Shown: positions 6,542 through 15,229 of the stretch, piece after piece
Layout: each line of letters begins with the position of its first letter
How positions within the stretch are numbered: position 1 is the first letter of the stretch
NCBI GenBank assembly: GCA_019312705.1
Contig: JAFDCW010000055.1
Span: 1 to 15,313 of the forward strand
From: Deltaproteobacteria bacterium
GTDB lineage: Bacteria > Myxococcota > Polyangia > Polyangiales > B10-G4
Reading direction: 5' to 3'
Length of the DNA: 15,313 nucleotides
The notes under the pieces: generated by a model
Databases searched by the model: none
Seen by the model: the letters and a program-made list of their open reading frames with translations, nothing else
Told to the model about the DNA's origin: nothing
Position numbers and translations under genes: made by a program

Positions 6542-7832
6542 ACGAACGGTCGTCGGAGCTCGATCGCCGATGGTCTGAAGCGAGCTGGACGAGACTCTCG
6601 GCGTCCAGGTCACCGACCCGCACACCCGCTGCAGCGAGGGCATTCACGTCCGCCTGGGCGTAGGCTTCTGCGAACGTGCGCAGCAACTGGCCAAACGGGA
6701 GGTCGAGGTGGACCTCGTGCAAGCCGACGTACTCGGCGTGTCGCCGGCCATCCTGCGTCGTGGCTGCGATCAGGGCGTCGCCGTGACCGTCCCACTCCAC
6801 CCGCTGGTACCCCTTCTGCTCCGCGAACGCTGCATCATGGCTCGGGTCGACCAGCCACCACGCGGTGTCGAGCCATACCGCCACGAGTCCGTGACCGTGC
6901 ATGACGTCGGTGCCCATCGCGTCCGCGATACGCAGAGGCATCGTGTGGTCGCGCAGATCGCTCAACACCAAAGCGCTGGGCACCTCGCACGCTCGCAGCA
7001 AGGCCACGAGCAATACGGCCTTCTGCACGCAGAACCCACGACCCTCTCGGATCACGGTGCTCGCCTCGTACTGCTCCGGACGGAGCTTCGGCCTGAATTC
7101 GTACCCAATCTCGTTTCGCACGTAGTCGTACGCGGCGACGGCGCGGCCCCGGTCGTTCGCCCCAGGCTCACCGATCGCCTTCGCCACATCGAGGACCGCG
7201 GGATGTCCAGATTGAACGAAAGTCATCGAGGCCAGCGCAGACGCCGGCTCGGGAAATACGAGCCCGGAGCGAAGTGCTGGGTCGAGCGCGTTCAAGGCGT
7301 ATTCTTCGACGGGGGGGGGGTCGATGACCGCGCCCATCATCTTATTCGCACGCTCTGCCAGGTCGCCGAGGCGCGCTGGGTCGAGTTCGAGGAAGAGCCC
7401 CTCGCCTTCGGCGTAGAGGGTCCCGTCGGAGCCCTCGAGGCGACCGACGGTGCGGACCTTCCGCCCCTCTGTCTCACTGATCTCGGCCGTGATGGTCGCG
7501 ACCGTTCCGAGGGGGATCATGTTTCGAAACCGGCTCACGAGCTCGAGCGCGACCGCTGGATGCCCGCCCATCCACGTCGCCGCCCCCATCGCTTCATCGA
7601 GGATGGACGCGATGCTTCCGCCGTGTGCGTGCCCGGGCGGCCCCTGCGTACCCGGACCAAACCAAACCTTTCCGCAGAGCCCGCCTTGGGGGCCGCGGTA
7701 GTAGCGCACGCGCAAGCGCTCCCCCTCGGGCTCGCCGCTGACGAATGAGACGATGCCGAAGTCCGACGGAAGCCCCGTGGCAGTCCAGCCGGGCTCGCCG
7801 TTCAGGTCGGGATTGCTTGCAGTGTCATTCAC
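6540..7832 (-). CDS. Hotdog-fold thioesterase fused to a transglutaminase-like domain
   Basis: 430 aa from GTG at 7832, fixed by GGAGG 9 nt upstream; the frame stays open further but without supporting signals. Residues ~45-150 are a PaaI/THEM4-like hotdog thioesterase: GPGTQGPPGHAHGGSIASIL (59-78) followed by DEAMG is its active-site helix region, and such enzymes hydrolyse acyl-CoA or related thioesters. Residues ~205-375 are a transglutaminase-like (papain-fold) domain with a complete Cys-His-Asp triad: C268 in GRGFCVQK, H314 in MHGHGLVAVW, D329 in LVDPSHD. Bacterial members act as peptidases or acyl transferases. A 10-C run (coding strand) encodes DPPPV (171-175), exactly at the junction. 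No signal peptide or membrane helix is seen, so it is likely cytoplasmic. It lies 179 bp beyond the end of the efflux operon, probably with its own promoter. Each domain call is firm; the fusion could reflect a homopolymer length error. Confidence 0.87.
   Translation of the reverse strand: MNDTASNPDLNGEPGWTATGLPSDFGIVSFVSGEPEGERLRVRYYRGPQGGLCGKVWFGPGTQGPPGHAHGGSIASILDEAMGAATWMGGHPAVALELVSRFRNMIPLGTVATITAEISETEGRKVRTVGRLEGSDGTLYAEGEGLFLELDPARLGDLAERANKMMGAVIDPPPVEEYALNALDPALRSGLVFPEPASALASMTFVQSGHPAVLDVAKAIGEPGANDRGRAVAAYDYVRNEIGYEFRPKLRPEQYEASTVIREGRGFCVQKAVLLVALLRACEVPSALVLSDLRDHTMPLRIADAMGTDVMHGHGLVAVWLDTAWWLVDPSHDAAFAEQKGYQRVEWDGHGDALIAATTQDGRRHAEYVGLHEVHLDLPFGQLLRTFAEAYAQADVNALAAAGVRVGDLDAESLVQLASDHRRSSSDDRS
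7311..7320 (-). repeat. Poly-C tract (10 C on the coding strand) at the domain junction
   Basis: Ten Gs on the plus strand, giving GAC CCC CCC CCC in the fusion gene. A one-base change would shift the frame between the thioesterase and transglutaminase domains. Confidence 0.95.
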
Positions 7833-7841
7833 GTGTGTTTT

Positions 7842-7846
7842 CCTCC
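7842..7846 (-). promoter_or_regulatory. Ribosome binding site of the thioesterase-transglutaminase gene
   Basis: GGAGG on the minus strand, 9 nt before GTG 7832. This decides the start and excludes the in-frame GTG at 7949. Confidence 0.75.
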
Positions 7847-7993
7847 GGGCTCGAGGCCCCCATGGACCCAAAAAGCGGTCCAATCCGCAAAGACCCAGCC
7901 GCCTGCGGGGCTCTGAGGGCCGCAAGAACACGCGCCCAGATGGGGCCACGCGCTCGTTCTGGTGTGCCAGCGGAAATCATGGGTTACCCACGT

Positions 7994-8011
7994 CCACGGG
8001 CGAGCCCGTGG
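7994..8011. other. Hairpin directly after the last gene of the efflux operon
   Basis: CCACGGG-CGAG-CCCGTGG is a perfect 7 bp GC-rich stem with a 4-base loop, abutting the stop codon of the second TetR gene (8014-8012). It sits where a transcription terminator would be, but no U-run follows on the minus strand, so it is not a classical intrinsic terminator. It might protect the 3' end or be attenuating. Confidence 0.5.
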
Positions 8012-8617
8012 CTACGCACTTTGCGCGACTCCGTTGAAGAAGAACTCGACGATCCGCCAGGGAACCTCGTCGGCGATGGGAACTCCTTCGAACACCAAAC
8101 GTCGGCAGCGTTCGTCGACCATTCCGTAGAATGCAAAAACGGCATCGTCGAGACTGATGTCGGCGCGAACCTCCCCCACCTCGATACCCTCTTCCAGTAA
8201 GGCGCGCGCGAGCTGGAGCGGAACGTCCCGGATCAGCGCCGGGTCGAGGAGGGGTTGCCCTCCCTCGGGAAACAGAACTGAGCGGTACAGCAGCCGGAGG
8301 CCGCACGGGTCGGCTTGAACGAAGTCGAAAAAGCGCGTCACCGCTGCGAGGAGCCGCCCTCGGACGGGCCCCGGTGTCGCCTCCGCCTCCTCGAGCAGCT
8401 CTGCGTATCTCCCCGATTGAACGCGGATCGCTTCGGAGAAGAGCGCGTCTTTGCTACCAAAGTGGTAGTAGAGGGCCGGCTTGGTGCAGCCCGCCGCCTC
8501 CGCGAGCGCTCGCATGGACGTCCGGGCATAGCCGATGTCGGCGAACGAGCGGGTCGCCTCGTCGAGGATCCGCGGACGAAGCGCGGTCGACGGCGAGCCG
8601 TCTTCTTCCGTGTTCAC
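8012..8617 (-). CDS. TetR/AcrR-family regulator (downstream member of the efflux operon)
   Basis: 201 aa from GTG at 8617. An in-frame GTG at 8638, 2 nt after the channel gene's TAG, would add seven residues and suggest coupled translation; the true start is uncertain. The N-terminal helix-turn-helix is clear: ARTSMRALAEAAGCTKPALY followed by YHFGSKDALF (31-60), the TetR DNA-binding signature. The C-terminal ~130 residues form a helical ligand and dimer domain of no recognisable substrate class. TetR proteins usually repress efflux genes until a drug or metabolite binds. It is the last gene of the operon and the second TetR in it. A plausible role is a further layer of repression of the pump or control of another promoter, but the sequence does not show its operator. 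Confidence 0.9.
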   Translation of the reverse strand: MNTEEDGSPSTALRPRILDEATRSFADIGYARTSMRALAEAAGCTKPALYYHFGSKDALFSEAIRVQSGRYAELLEEAEATPGPVRGRLLAAVTRFFDFVQADPCGLRLLYRSVLFPEGGQPLLDPALIRDVPLQLARALLEEGIEVGEVRADISLDDAVFAFYGMVDERCRRLVFEGVPIADEVPWRIVEFFFNGVAQSA

Positions 8618-8640
8618 TATCCGCTTGCCATGGACCACGC

Positions 8641-10239
8641 CTACCGACCGACCGCGCGCCGAAGCTGAGCGTGAGACACGTGCAGGTTGATGATCGAATC
8701 GACGAGATTGATGCGGGCTCGGGTCAGGTCCGATTCGGCGTCGACGAGGTCGCGCGCTATGGCGATACCGGCCTGCAGCTCTTCTTGGCGCACGCGATAG
8801 GCCTCTTCGGCAGCCTGCAGACCGGCTCCGGCGGCGATCAACGCGCTCTTCGAAGCATTGAAACTCTCGTAGGCTTGATCGACCGAGATGGTGATCGCGT
8901 CCCGGAGCGAGTTCATGTCGGCCCGGGTCTTGTCGGCCTGGGCCTGAGCCCGGCTGCGTTCCTGATCGCCCTCGAAACTCTGGTTGAGCGTGTACTGAAC
9001 CATCGCGCCAATCGCCCAGGAGCCCTTCCAAACCTCGGACTGTGGAAATATGCGATTGTTTGGGTTCGCGTACTCGGCGCTGGCATGGGCGATGATCCGA
9101 GGCCAACGGCTCCCGCCGTGTACCGAGACCAGGTCCTCGTGAGCCCCGACCAGACGCCGCAGCGCGAGCATCTCAGACCGGCTCTCGAGCGCTTGGGTGA
9201 TCAGCTCCGCGCGGCTTTCGGTAACCTCCGGAAGACTCGCTGCCAGGTTCTCCCCGATGGCTATCGGTCCCTGGCCCGGCGGGGCATGCATGAGGGTTCG
9301 CACGGTGTGAGCTGTAAACAACACGGCCCCGCGAGCCCGCGCCACGCCGACGCCCGCTTCCGCGTGTTGCGCGTCGACTCGAATGACGTTGACGCGCGGC
9401 AATACCCCCGCGTCGACCAGCGCAGCCACTTGCTCTCGGTTGGCTTCGGTTTGACGCTGGGCGGCGAGCGCCACGGCGAGCCTCGCTTGGGCCCTCACGT
9501 GGCCGTAGTACGTCTCTCGCGCTCTCAGATCGATGTTCGCCTGAACTGCGTCGAGCTGCAGGCGCTCGGCGTCGGCGAACCCTTCGAAGGCTCTGTAGCT
9601 CGGCAAGATCGTCAGGAAGAGATCGGTCACCGGATAGCTCAAGGTGCCCTGGAGGGACCACTGGTTGAGGACCTGCGGAAACGAAAATGAGGAACCGTCG
9701 GCGGTGGCCTGGAACGCGGCGAGAAACGCAGCGTCGATGTCAGCCGAGGCTTCGTTGACGGGGTCACCGTTTCTTTGTGCCGCGATCCCTCCGTTCACTC
9801 CGTCGACAAACCCCGGCGGCAGCTCGGCGCCGCCGAAAACCGGCTGTTCGACCTCGGAGAGCCGCGTATAGCCAAAGGACAGCCCGACCTGCGGCATGAC
9901 GTTGAGCCACTGACGGTCTCTCTGGTGCGCCGCGGAGCGCATGGCCGCGCGCTGTGCCTCTATCTGCGGCGCCGACTCGACGGCAGCTTCGGCGATCGAG
10001 TCCGCGGTCTGCCCGCCGGGGTCGACCAGGGTTTGGAAGGCGTCGACGAACACGGACGGGTCCACCGGAGCGTAGTGCTCGGCCGCATCATCGGCCGTCG
10101 CAAGCGCCGCAACCGTCGGAACCGTCGGCGTGGGGGGATCCGACTGAGCCTGGACGATGCTCGAAGTCGCGGACATCACGACGGCCGCGAAGGCCGACAG
10201 GAGGATCAGGTACGTACGGCGGACGGTATTCTGACGCAT
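8641..10239 (-). CDS. TolC-family outer-membrane efflux channel
   Basis: 532 aa from ATG at 10239, one nucleotide after the TGA of the pump gene, so translation is coupled. A cleavable signal peptide is followed by a VQA cleavage site near residue 31. After a Pro/Thr-rich linker come the long amphipathic Ala/Gln/Arg-rich helices and pseudo-repeated halves of the outer-membrane factor family: QWLNVMPQVGLSFGYTR and SRWPRIIAHASAEYANP each lead into a beta strand, and RQEELQAGIAIARDLVDAES belongs to the late helix. It forms the trimeric exit duct across the periplasm and outer membrane for the adaptor and pump encoded upstream. There is no lipobox, unlike OprM-type members. The loop between the first two beta strands (about residues 131-192) is long and acidic for the family. 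It is followed by the second TetR gene. Confidence 0.93.
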   Translation of the reverse strand: MRQNTVRRTYLILLSAFAAVVMSATSSIVQAQSDPPTPTVPTVAALATADDAAEHYAPVDPSVFVDAFQTLVDPGGQTADSIAEAAVESAPQIEAQRAAMRSAAHQRDRQWLNVMPQVGLSFGYTRLSEVEQPVFGGAELPPGFVDGVNGGIAAQRNGDPVNEASADIDAAFLAAFQATADGSSFSFPQVLNQWSLQGTLSYPVTDLFLTILPSYRAFEGFADAERLQLDAVQANIDLRARETYYGHVRAQARLAVALAAQRQTEANREQVAALVDAGVLPRVNVIRVDAQHAEAGVGVARARGAVLFTAHTVRTLMHAPPGQGPIAIGENLAASLPEVTESRAELITQALESRSEMLALRRLVGAHEDLVSVHGGSRWPRIIAHASAEYANPNNRIFPQSEVWKGSWAIGAMVQYTLNQSFEGDQERSRAQAQADKTRADMNSLRDAITISVDQAYESFNASKSALIAAGAGLQAAEEAYRVRQEELQAGIAIARDLVDAESDLTRARINLVDSIINLHVSHAQLRRAVGR

Positions 10240-10240
10240 T

Positions 10241-11401
10241 TCACTCGGCCTCGGCAGGGAGTTCAGTGCTCGGCCGCGATTCCGCGGCGCTCTTGGTCAA
10301 CCATTCGAAGAGGTGTTTCACTCGATTGCCGATAGCGTCCGCTATCGTGTAGACGACGGGCACCACGACCAGCGTGAGCACGGTGGAAGTCAGCAGACCA
10401 CCGATGACCGTGACTCCCATCGGAGCGCGAATTTCGCCGCCGTCACCGTGCCCAATCGCCACCGGGATCATGCCAAACACCATCGCGCCGGTGGTCATCA
10501 GGATGGGCCGGAGGCGCACCGCCCCGGCCTCCTCCAACGCCTCGAAAACGCCCATGCCTCGCTGACGAAGTTGCTGAGTGAAGTCCACCACCAGAATGGC
10601 GTTCTTGACGACCAACCCCATCAGCATGATGACGCCAATCATCGAGAAGATGCTCATGCGCATGTCCGCGAGGAGCAGCCCTCCGAAGGCCCCGATGAGC
10701 GCAAAGGGCAAGGACGTCATGATCGTGATCGGATGAACCAGGCTCTCGAACTGAGACGCGAGGATCATGTAGATCATGATGATCGCGAGGAAGAGGGCGA
10801 GGCCCATGCTCGCAACCGACTCCTCGAGCATCTCTCCCATACCGCTGAAGCCCGTGGTGAACTGCGGTGGAACGAGCTCCGCGGCCAACTCTTCCACGTC
10901 GACCATCGCGTCCCCCAGGGCGAGGTCTTCGAGGTTCGCGATGATGGTCACTTGGCGCTGCCGAGCTTGCCGGTCGATCTGGCTCGCCCCGGTGCTTTCA
11001 GAAACGCCCGCGACGGCGCCGATGTCGACGAGGGTGCCATTCGTCGAGCGCACCTGCGCGTGATCCAAGACGGCCCGCGAGCGACGCAGCTCTTCCGGGA
11101 GCTGCACGCGGATGTCGTAGCGGTCTCCGTCCTTCTCGAACTGACTCGCCACCTGGCCGGCGATCAACGTACGCACGGTGGCGCCGACCATCGTACCGAG
11201 CACGCCGAGGTCGCCGGCTAGGGTTCGGTCGATGTCGATGTTGAACTCTGGTTTTCCTCCCCGATAGGTGACGTCGACGTCGACGAACCCCGGCATGGCC
11301 CGAAGACGGTCGGCCATCTCGGAAGATACACGCCCGAGTTCGTCCAGATCCTGCCCGCGGATGTTGAACTGAATGGGAGCGAGCGGCACGGTTGCCGCCA
11401 C
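10241..11401 (-). CDS. RND efflux pump, C-terminal part (downstream of frameshift)
   Basis: 386 codons open from a GTG at 11401. This is the C-terminal third of an HAE-1-type RND pump, displaced by +1 relative to the N-terminal frame. Family sequence resumes at APIQFNIRG and continues through the second periplasmic porter domain. The last membrane block contains [20 protein letters not shown] and [13 protein letters not shown], whose lysine K266 corresponds to the AcrB TM10 lysine needed for proton coupling. It ends in TM11-12 ([18 protein letters not shown]). The GTG at 11401 is probably not a genuine start, since it falls inside the porter domain. Joined to residues 1-660 of the upstream frame, the product would be about 1039 aa, the normal length for the family. 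The stop is 1 nt from the channel gene's ATG. Either this is a pseudogene half or the sequence carries an extra base. Confidence 0.88.
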   Translation of the reverse strand: MAATVPLAPIQFNIRGQDLDELGRVSSEMADRLRAMPGFVDVDVTYRGGKPEFNIDIDRTLAGDLGVLGTMVGATVRTLIAGQVASQFEKDGDRYDIRVQLPEELRRSRAVLDHAQVRSTNGTLVDIGAVAGVSESTGASQIDRQARQRQVTIIANLEDLALGDAMVDVEELAAELVPPQFTTGFSGMGEMLEESVASMGLALFLAIIMIYMILASQFESLVHPITIMTSLPFALIGAFGGLLLADMRMSIFSMIGVIMLMGLVVKNAILVVDFTQQLRQRGMGVFEALEEAGAVRLRPILMTTGAMVFGMIPVAIGHGDGGEIRAPMGVTVIGGLLTSTVLTLVVVPVVYTIADAIGNRVKHLFEWLTKSAAESRPSTELPAEAE

Positions 11402-13361
11402 CGCTGACTTTCTGAAGCTGTTCGACGGCGGAGTTCACGTCGGGTCTGCTGGCGAGGAGGCGGCGCACGTGGGCCTGCGCGTCTTCTTGGCTGAAGGCGC
11501 GCTCATCCTTGGGAACGATGGTCACCAAAATGGTGGCTGTGTTCACCTTCTCCTGTACGCCTCCGCCGACGGTCGTAAAGGTGGAAACGACCCCCGGAAG
11601 GTCGTGGATCAACGCCGCGATCTCTGAGCTCGCGGCTTGCGTGCGGTCGAGGGAGGTGCCGGTTGGCAGCTCTAGAGCCACGTTGAACTGCCCCGAATCT
11701 TCTGCCGGAATCATCTCGAAGCCGAGCATCGGAACGAGCGCGAATGCTCCCGCGAGGGCGGCGGTGGCCACCGCCATGGTCACGAAGCGGTGGCGCAGCG
11801 CCCACGCGACCAGCTTGCGGTAGCGGCCCTCGACCCACTGGAGCAGTTTCTCGATCTGACGACTGACCCAGATGTCAGAGCCATGGCCCGCCTTCAAGAT
11901 CCGAGCGGAGAGCATCGGGGTGAGCGTGAACGAGACGAAGAGCGACAGCATCACGGCGAAGGCGACGGTCAGGCCAAACTCGTAGAAGAACTGCCCGATC
12001 ATGCCGTCCATGAACGCAACGGGGACGAAGACAGCGACGATGCTGAAGGTGGTCGCCAGGACCGCCAGGCCGATTTCAGCGGTCCCGCGGTGAGCGGCCT
12101 CGAAAGGCTCCTCGGCCAAGTCGGTGCGGTGTCGCACGATGTTTTCGATGACGACGATGGCGTCGTCGATCAGAATCCCGATGGACAAGGACAACGCGAG
12201 CGTCGTCATCATGTTCAACGTGAATCCCATCACCTGGATGAAGGCGAAGGTTCCGATCACCGAGACCGGCAGAGCGAGAGCGCTGATGAAGGTCGCCCGA
12301 GGATCGCGTAGGAAGACGAAGATGATCACCACGGCGAGCATCGCGCCGATGAGCAAGTCGAGCTGAACAGCCTCGATCGATGCTTTGATGCTCTTCGAGT
12401 TGTCCAGCAGCACGTCTACCCGCGTCCCCGGAGGCCCGAGGGCTTCGAGGGCGGCAAGCTCGGCCTGGACCCGCTCGGCGACGTCGACGGTGTTCGCACC
12501 GGATTGCTTTCGCACGACGATGGCGATCGCCGACACGCCGTCCACTTCGGCGAGCGAGCGTTGCTCCTCCAGCCCGTCGACGACATGAGCCACGTCGCGT
12601 AGGCGGATGATCGCTCCGCCTGCGCTCGCGATGACGAGGCGCTCCAGGTCTTCGGTCGAATGTGCCTGGGAGTTTGTCCGGACGACGAGATCTTCGCCTC
12701 CTCGGGTAATCCGTCCACCCGGAAGGTCCGAGTTTTGCGCGCCCAGCGCCTGGACGACCTCCAGGGCCGTGATGCCTTGGGCTCGCAGCCTCTCGGGGTC
12801 GAGATAAACGTGCAACTCTCGCTCCCGGCTCCCGATGAGCTCCAATTGGCCGACGCCGGAGATGCGTTCGAGCCCGGGCTTCAGCACATCTTCGGCGTAG
12901 CGGGAGAGCTCCGCGGGGCTCGAAGGGCCGTGGATGGCGAGCTGCATGATGGGCGCGGCACCCAGATCCAGCTTCTCGACCGTCGGAGCCTCAGCGCCGT
13001 CGGGGAGGTCCTGTTGGATACCCGCGACGCGATCTCTCACGTCCTGGGCGGCCGTATCGAGATCCACGTCGAGATCAAATTGGACGAAGACCTGCGTCAC
13101 GCTCTCGAGACTGACCGAGCGCAACATCTTGATGCCGCTGAGGCTATTGACGGCCTCCTCGATAGGGTCGGCGACCTTGCTCTCCATGGTCGCCGGGTCG
13201 GCGCCGGGATAGATCGTCGTCACCGTGACGATCGGAAAATCGACGTCGGGAAAGAGGTCGACGGAGAGGCGCAAGAACAGAACGACGCCGAAAGTTAAAA
13301 TGGCCAGCATCATCATGCTGGCGAACACAGGCCGGCGGATCGAGACGTCAGCGAGTTTCAC
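10998..13361 (-). CDS. RND efflux pump (HAE-1 family), N-terminal part, frameshifted
   Basis: 787 codons from GTG at 13361, which overlaps the adaptor's TGA by 4 bp; the N-terminus [18 protein letters not shown] is the standard opening of RND pumps, confirming the start. Residues 1-~657 are family sequence: TM1, the first porter domain with YPGADP, the TM2-6 block, and [15 protein letters not shown] with the paired aspartates D399/D400 that carry protons in AcrB. After [10 protein letters not shown] (~651-660) the frame is lost, and the last ~127 residues (Arg/Gly-rich) are out-of-frame translation. The correct continuation is the overlapping frame starting near 11401. Removing one base, for example at 11381, would restore one open frame. 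The pump would sit in the inner membrane as a trimer and export drugs or lipophilic compounds by proton antiport; substrate is not readable. As written the product is truncated and non-functional. Confidence 0.9.
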   Translation of the reverse strand: MKLADVSIRRPVFASMMMLAILTFGVVLFLRLSVDLFPDVDFPIVTVTTIYPGADPATMESKVADPIEEAVNSLSGIKMLRSVSLESVTQVFVQFDLDVDLDTAAQDVRDRVAGIQQDLPDGAEAPTVEKLDLGAAPIMQLAIHGPSSPAELSRYAEDVLKPGLERISGVGQLELIGSRERELHVYLDPERLRAQGITALEVVQALGAQNSDLPGGRITRGGEDLVVRTNSQAHSTEDLERLVIASAGGAIIRLRDVAHVVDGLEEQRSLAEVDGVSAIAIVVRKQSGANTVDVAERVQAELAALEALGPPGTRVDVLLDNSKSIKASIEAVQLDLLIGAMLAVVIIFVFLRDPRATFISALALPVSVIGTFAFIQVMGFTLNMMTTLALSLSIGILIDDAIVVIENIVRHRTDLAEEPFEAAHRGTAEIGLAVLATTFSIVAVFVPVAFMDGMIGQFFYEFGLTVAFAVMLSLFVSFTLTPMLSARILKAGHGSDIWVSRQIEKLLQWVEGRYRKLVAWALRHRFVTMAVATAALAGAFALVPMLGFEMIPAEDSGQFNVALELPTGTSLDRTQAASSEIAALIHDLPGVVSTFTTVGGGVQEKVNTATILVTIVPKDERAFSQEDAQAHVRRLLASRPDVNSAVEQLQKVSGGGNRAARSHSVQHPRAGSGRTRACIFRDGRPSSGHAGVRRRRRHLSGRKTRVQHRHRPNPSRRPRRARYDGRRHRAYVDRRPGGESVREGRRPLRHPRAAPGRAASLAGRLGSRAGALDEWHPRRHRRRRGRF

Positions 13362-14578
13362 TGCACGGCCTCTTCCTGGCCGGCGGCGGGCAGCGGCCCT
13401 GCCGCGGCGTGGGGCGTTTGCTCTTCTTGCTCTTCTTGCTCTTCCGGTTCTTCTTGCTCTTCCGGCCGCTCGCCTACGTTCACGGAAGCGCCATCGGCGA
13501 GGGAACTCAGGCCACCACTGACAATCGTCTCCCCTCCGGTGAGGCCCTCGATCACTTCGGCCCGACCACTTCCCAGTGGGCGAACTTCTACCTCGCGACG
13601 GTGCGCGACACCGTCTTCGATGACGTACACGAATCGAGACTCTCCCGTACCGCCGATCACGTCAGTGGAAACGACGATGCCCTCCCGGGCGGTGGTCGGT
13701 TGAATCTCGACTTCGGCGAAGAGGCCAGCGCGGAGACGCAGATCTGCATTTGGAATTCGTGTGACCACTTCGGCGCTTCGGGTGTGAGCTTGGATCTCGG
13801 GGGCGATGTGGGTCACGGTTCCGCTGACCGAGACGTCCGCACTGGGGAGATGAACGCGCACCTCGTCTCCGAGCGCGATGCGAGCGAGATCACGCTCGTG
13901 CACATGGATTCGAACCTCGAGCTCCGAGATATCCACGAGCCGGACCAAGATCTTGGGCGGCATCATCGTCGCGATTTCCCCAGCCTCGACGAATACGCCG
14001 GATATGATTCCACCGAAGGGTGCGCGGACTCGGGTGTCGGTGACACCTCTCCGCGCCTGGGCGGCGGCGGCGGAGGCGGCTTCGGCGGAGCTTGCCGTCG
14101 CATCGCGTCGGGCACGCAGCTGCGGCCCCCGCTCGGCCGAAATCGTACCGCGCTCCGCGAGGGGAGCGAGCCTCTCGAACTCAGAGTCAGCCAGTTGGGC
14201 CTGAACTTGCGCGGCGACGGCAGCGGCTTGCGCTTGTGCCGCACGAAGACGAGCGTTCTGGACGTCGAGGCGGACGAGGGTCTGCCCCTCCGTGACCGTA
14301 TCCCCTTCATCGACCATGACGGAGTCGATGCGCGCGGTCATTTGAGGGCCGAGGTTGGCCACTCGGTTCGGTTGAGTCGTACCCGTCGCGACGACGGGCA
14401 AACGAACCGACTCGCGTGACACCATCACGACGGAGACATCCACGGACTGCCCCGTTTGCACCTCTGGCAAATGGACCAGGTCGTCCCGGTTCCCGCAGGC
14501 CAGCGCTGTGACGGCGACCGTCAACGAGGTAAGGAGAGACATGCACCGTCTGGACCGATGGGCTCGAGTGACGCTCAT
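13358..14578 (-). CDS. RND periplasmic adaptor (membrane fusion protein, HlyD/AcrA type)
   Basis: 406 aa from ATG at 14578, overlapping the TetR stop in an ATGA junction. The N-terminus looks like a lipoprotein signal ([16 protein letters not shown]28), so it is probably anchored to the inner membrane. The order fits the family: a lipoyl-like barrel half ([20 protein letters not shown]), a coiled-coil hairpin rich in Ala/Gln/Glu, the second lipoyl half ([20 protein letters not shown]), then beta-barrel and membrane-proximal strands ([11 protein letters not shown]). It bridges the RND pump and the TolC-type channel. The C-terminal tail contains five three-residue repeats of (P/Q)EE encoded by 9 bp units, followed by an Ala/Pro-rich end; this tail is not a usual adaptor element. 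The stop overlaps the pump's GTG by 4 bp. Confidence 0.93.
   Translation of the reverse strand: MSVTRAHRSRRCMSLLTSLTVAVTALACGNRDDLVHLPEVQTGQSVDVSVVMVSRESVRLPVVATGTTQPNRVANLGPQMTARIDSVMVDEGDTVTEGQTLVRLDVQNARLRAAQAQAAAVAAQVQAQLADSEFERLAPLAERGTISAERGPQLRARRDATASSAEAASAAAAQARRGVTDTRVRAPFGGIISGVFVEAGEIATMMPPKILVRLVDISELEVRIHVHERDLARIALGDEVRVHLPSADVSVSGTVTHIAPEIQAHTRSAEVVTRIPNADLRLRAGLFAEVEIQPTTAREGIVVSTDVIGGTGESRFVYVIEDGVAHRREVEVRPLGSGRAEVIEGLTGGETIVSGGLSSLADGASVNVGERPEEQEEPEEQEEQEEQTPHAAAGPLPAAGQEEAVQ
13421..13465 (-). repeat. Five tandem 9-bp units encoding (P/Q)EE
   Basis: Plus-strand units are CTCTTCTTG twice, CTCTTCCGG, TTCTTCTTG and CTCTTCCGG. They encode [15 protein letters not shown] in the adaptor's C-terminal tail. 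Copy number changes would keep the frame. Confidence 0.9.
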
Positions 14579-15204
14579 GCTCCCCCCTCCGTAGACGGCA
14601 TGCCGATGCCCGCCCGGATGAACGAGAGGAGTGGCGTAGCCTGATCCTTCAGGGGACCACGCACGTCACCCGCGACCCAACGAAACACTGCGGCGTTGAT
14701 GCTTCCAACGACAAAGTACGCGAGGTCCCGAGCATCGGTCTGGCGCACAGCACCCTCTTCCATGCCCTTGGCGAGGAGGCCCGCCATGAACTCGACCCAG
14801 CGGAGGTAGTTGGTGCGAGCGAGGTCGTTGATATCGTTCCCGGCGACCCACTCGATGCCACCGCGTTGGGCGGCAAAAACGATGAAGAACTCGCGGTTCT
14901 TTTCCACGAGATCCAGCTGGCCTCGAATCAACCATTCCAGGCGCTCCGGAAATGCGAGGGACGCGATGGGAGGCTCAGCTTGCAGGGCCCTGAACTCAGC
15001 GGCTACTGCGCGCAGTAGCGACTCGTAGATGTCGCTCTTGCCCTTGAAATGGGTGTAGAGGGAGCTCGGCGAGTAGCCCGCCTCCCGGGCGACGTCTTCG
15101 ATCGTCGTGCCGTGGTAGCCCCGGCTCGCGAAGGCAGTGGCTGCAGCCCTCAGGATGTCCCATCTCGCGTGGGCTTTTTCTCGTTCTTTGCGTGGTGTTG
15201 CCAC
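14575..15204 (-). CDS. TetR/AcrR-family regulator, first gene of the efflux operon
   Basis: 209 aa from GTG at 15204. The frame extends to ATG 15255, but AGAGGAGAGG lies 5 nt before the GTG and no such signal precedes the upstream ATGs. The helix-turn-helix is GTTIEDVAREAGYSPSSLYT (32-51) followed by HFKGKSDIYESLL, typical of TetR. The C-terminal half (VEKNREFFIVFAAQRGGIEW and the helices after it) is a ligand-binding and dimerisation domain. It is the leading gene of the unit; its stop overlaps the adaptor start (ATGA), so repressor and pump are co-transcribed and the repressor probably autoregulates. Inverted repeats at 15230-15265 are the likely operator. The inducer is unknown. Confidence 0.92.
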   Translation of the reverse strand: MATPRKEREKAHARWDILRAAATAFASRGYHGTTIEDVAREAGYSPSSLYTHFKGKSDIYESLLRAVAAEFRALQAEPPIASLAFPERLEWLIRGQLDLVEKNREFFIVFAAQRGGIEWVAGNDINDLARTNYLRWVEFMAGLLAKGMEEGAVRQTDARDLAYFVVGSINAAVFRWVAGDVRGPLKDQATPLLSFIRAGIGMPSTEGGA

Positions 15205-15209
15205 AACGA

Positions 15210-15219
15210 CCTCTCCTCT
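15210..15219 (-). promoter_or_regulatory. Ribosome binding site of the leading TetR gene
   Basis: AGAGGAGAGG on the minus strand, 5 nt before GTG 15204. It supports the shorter protein over starts at 15228, 15252 or 15255. Confidence 0.75.
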
Positions 15220-15229
15220 GCTGCGCATG

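Noticed and set aside
8618..9106. N-terminal extension of the second TetR into the channel gene
   Set aside because: The extra ~160 codons are Arg-rich, lie within TolC coding sequence, and precede a normal TetR N-terminus.
8374..9690. 438-codon plus-strand open frame opposite the channel and TetR genes
   Set aside because: Shadow of the TolC-type gene; overlaps two well-supported genes and shows no domain.
10313..11221. Plus-strand open frame rich in His/Asp/Arg opposite the pump
   Set aside because: Reverse-frame translation of membrane segments; no start signal or family match.
11376..11401. Programmed ribosomal frameshift in the pump gene
   Set aside because: No slippery heptamer, stop-adjacent rare codon or stimulatory structure visible; such regulation is not known for RND pumps.
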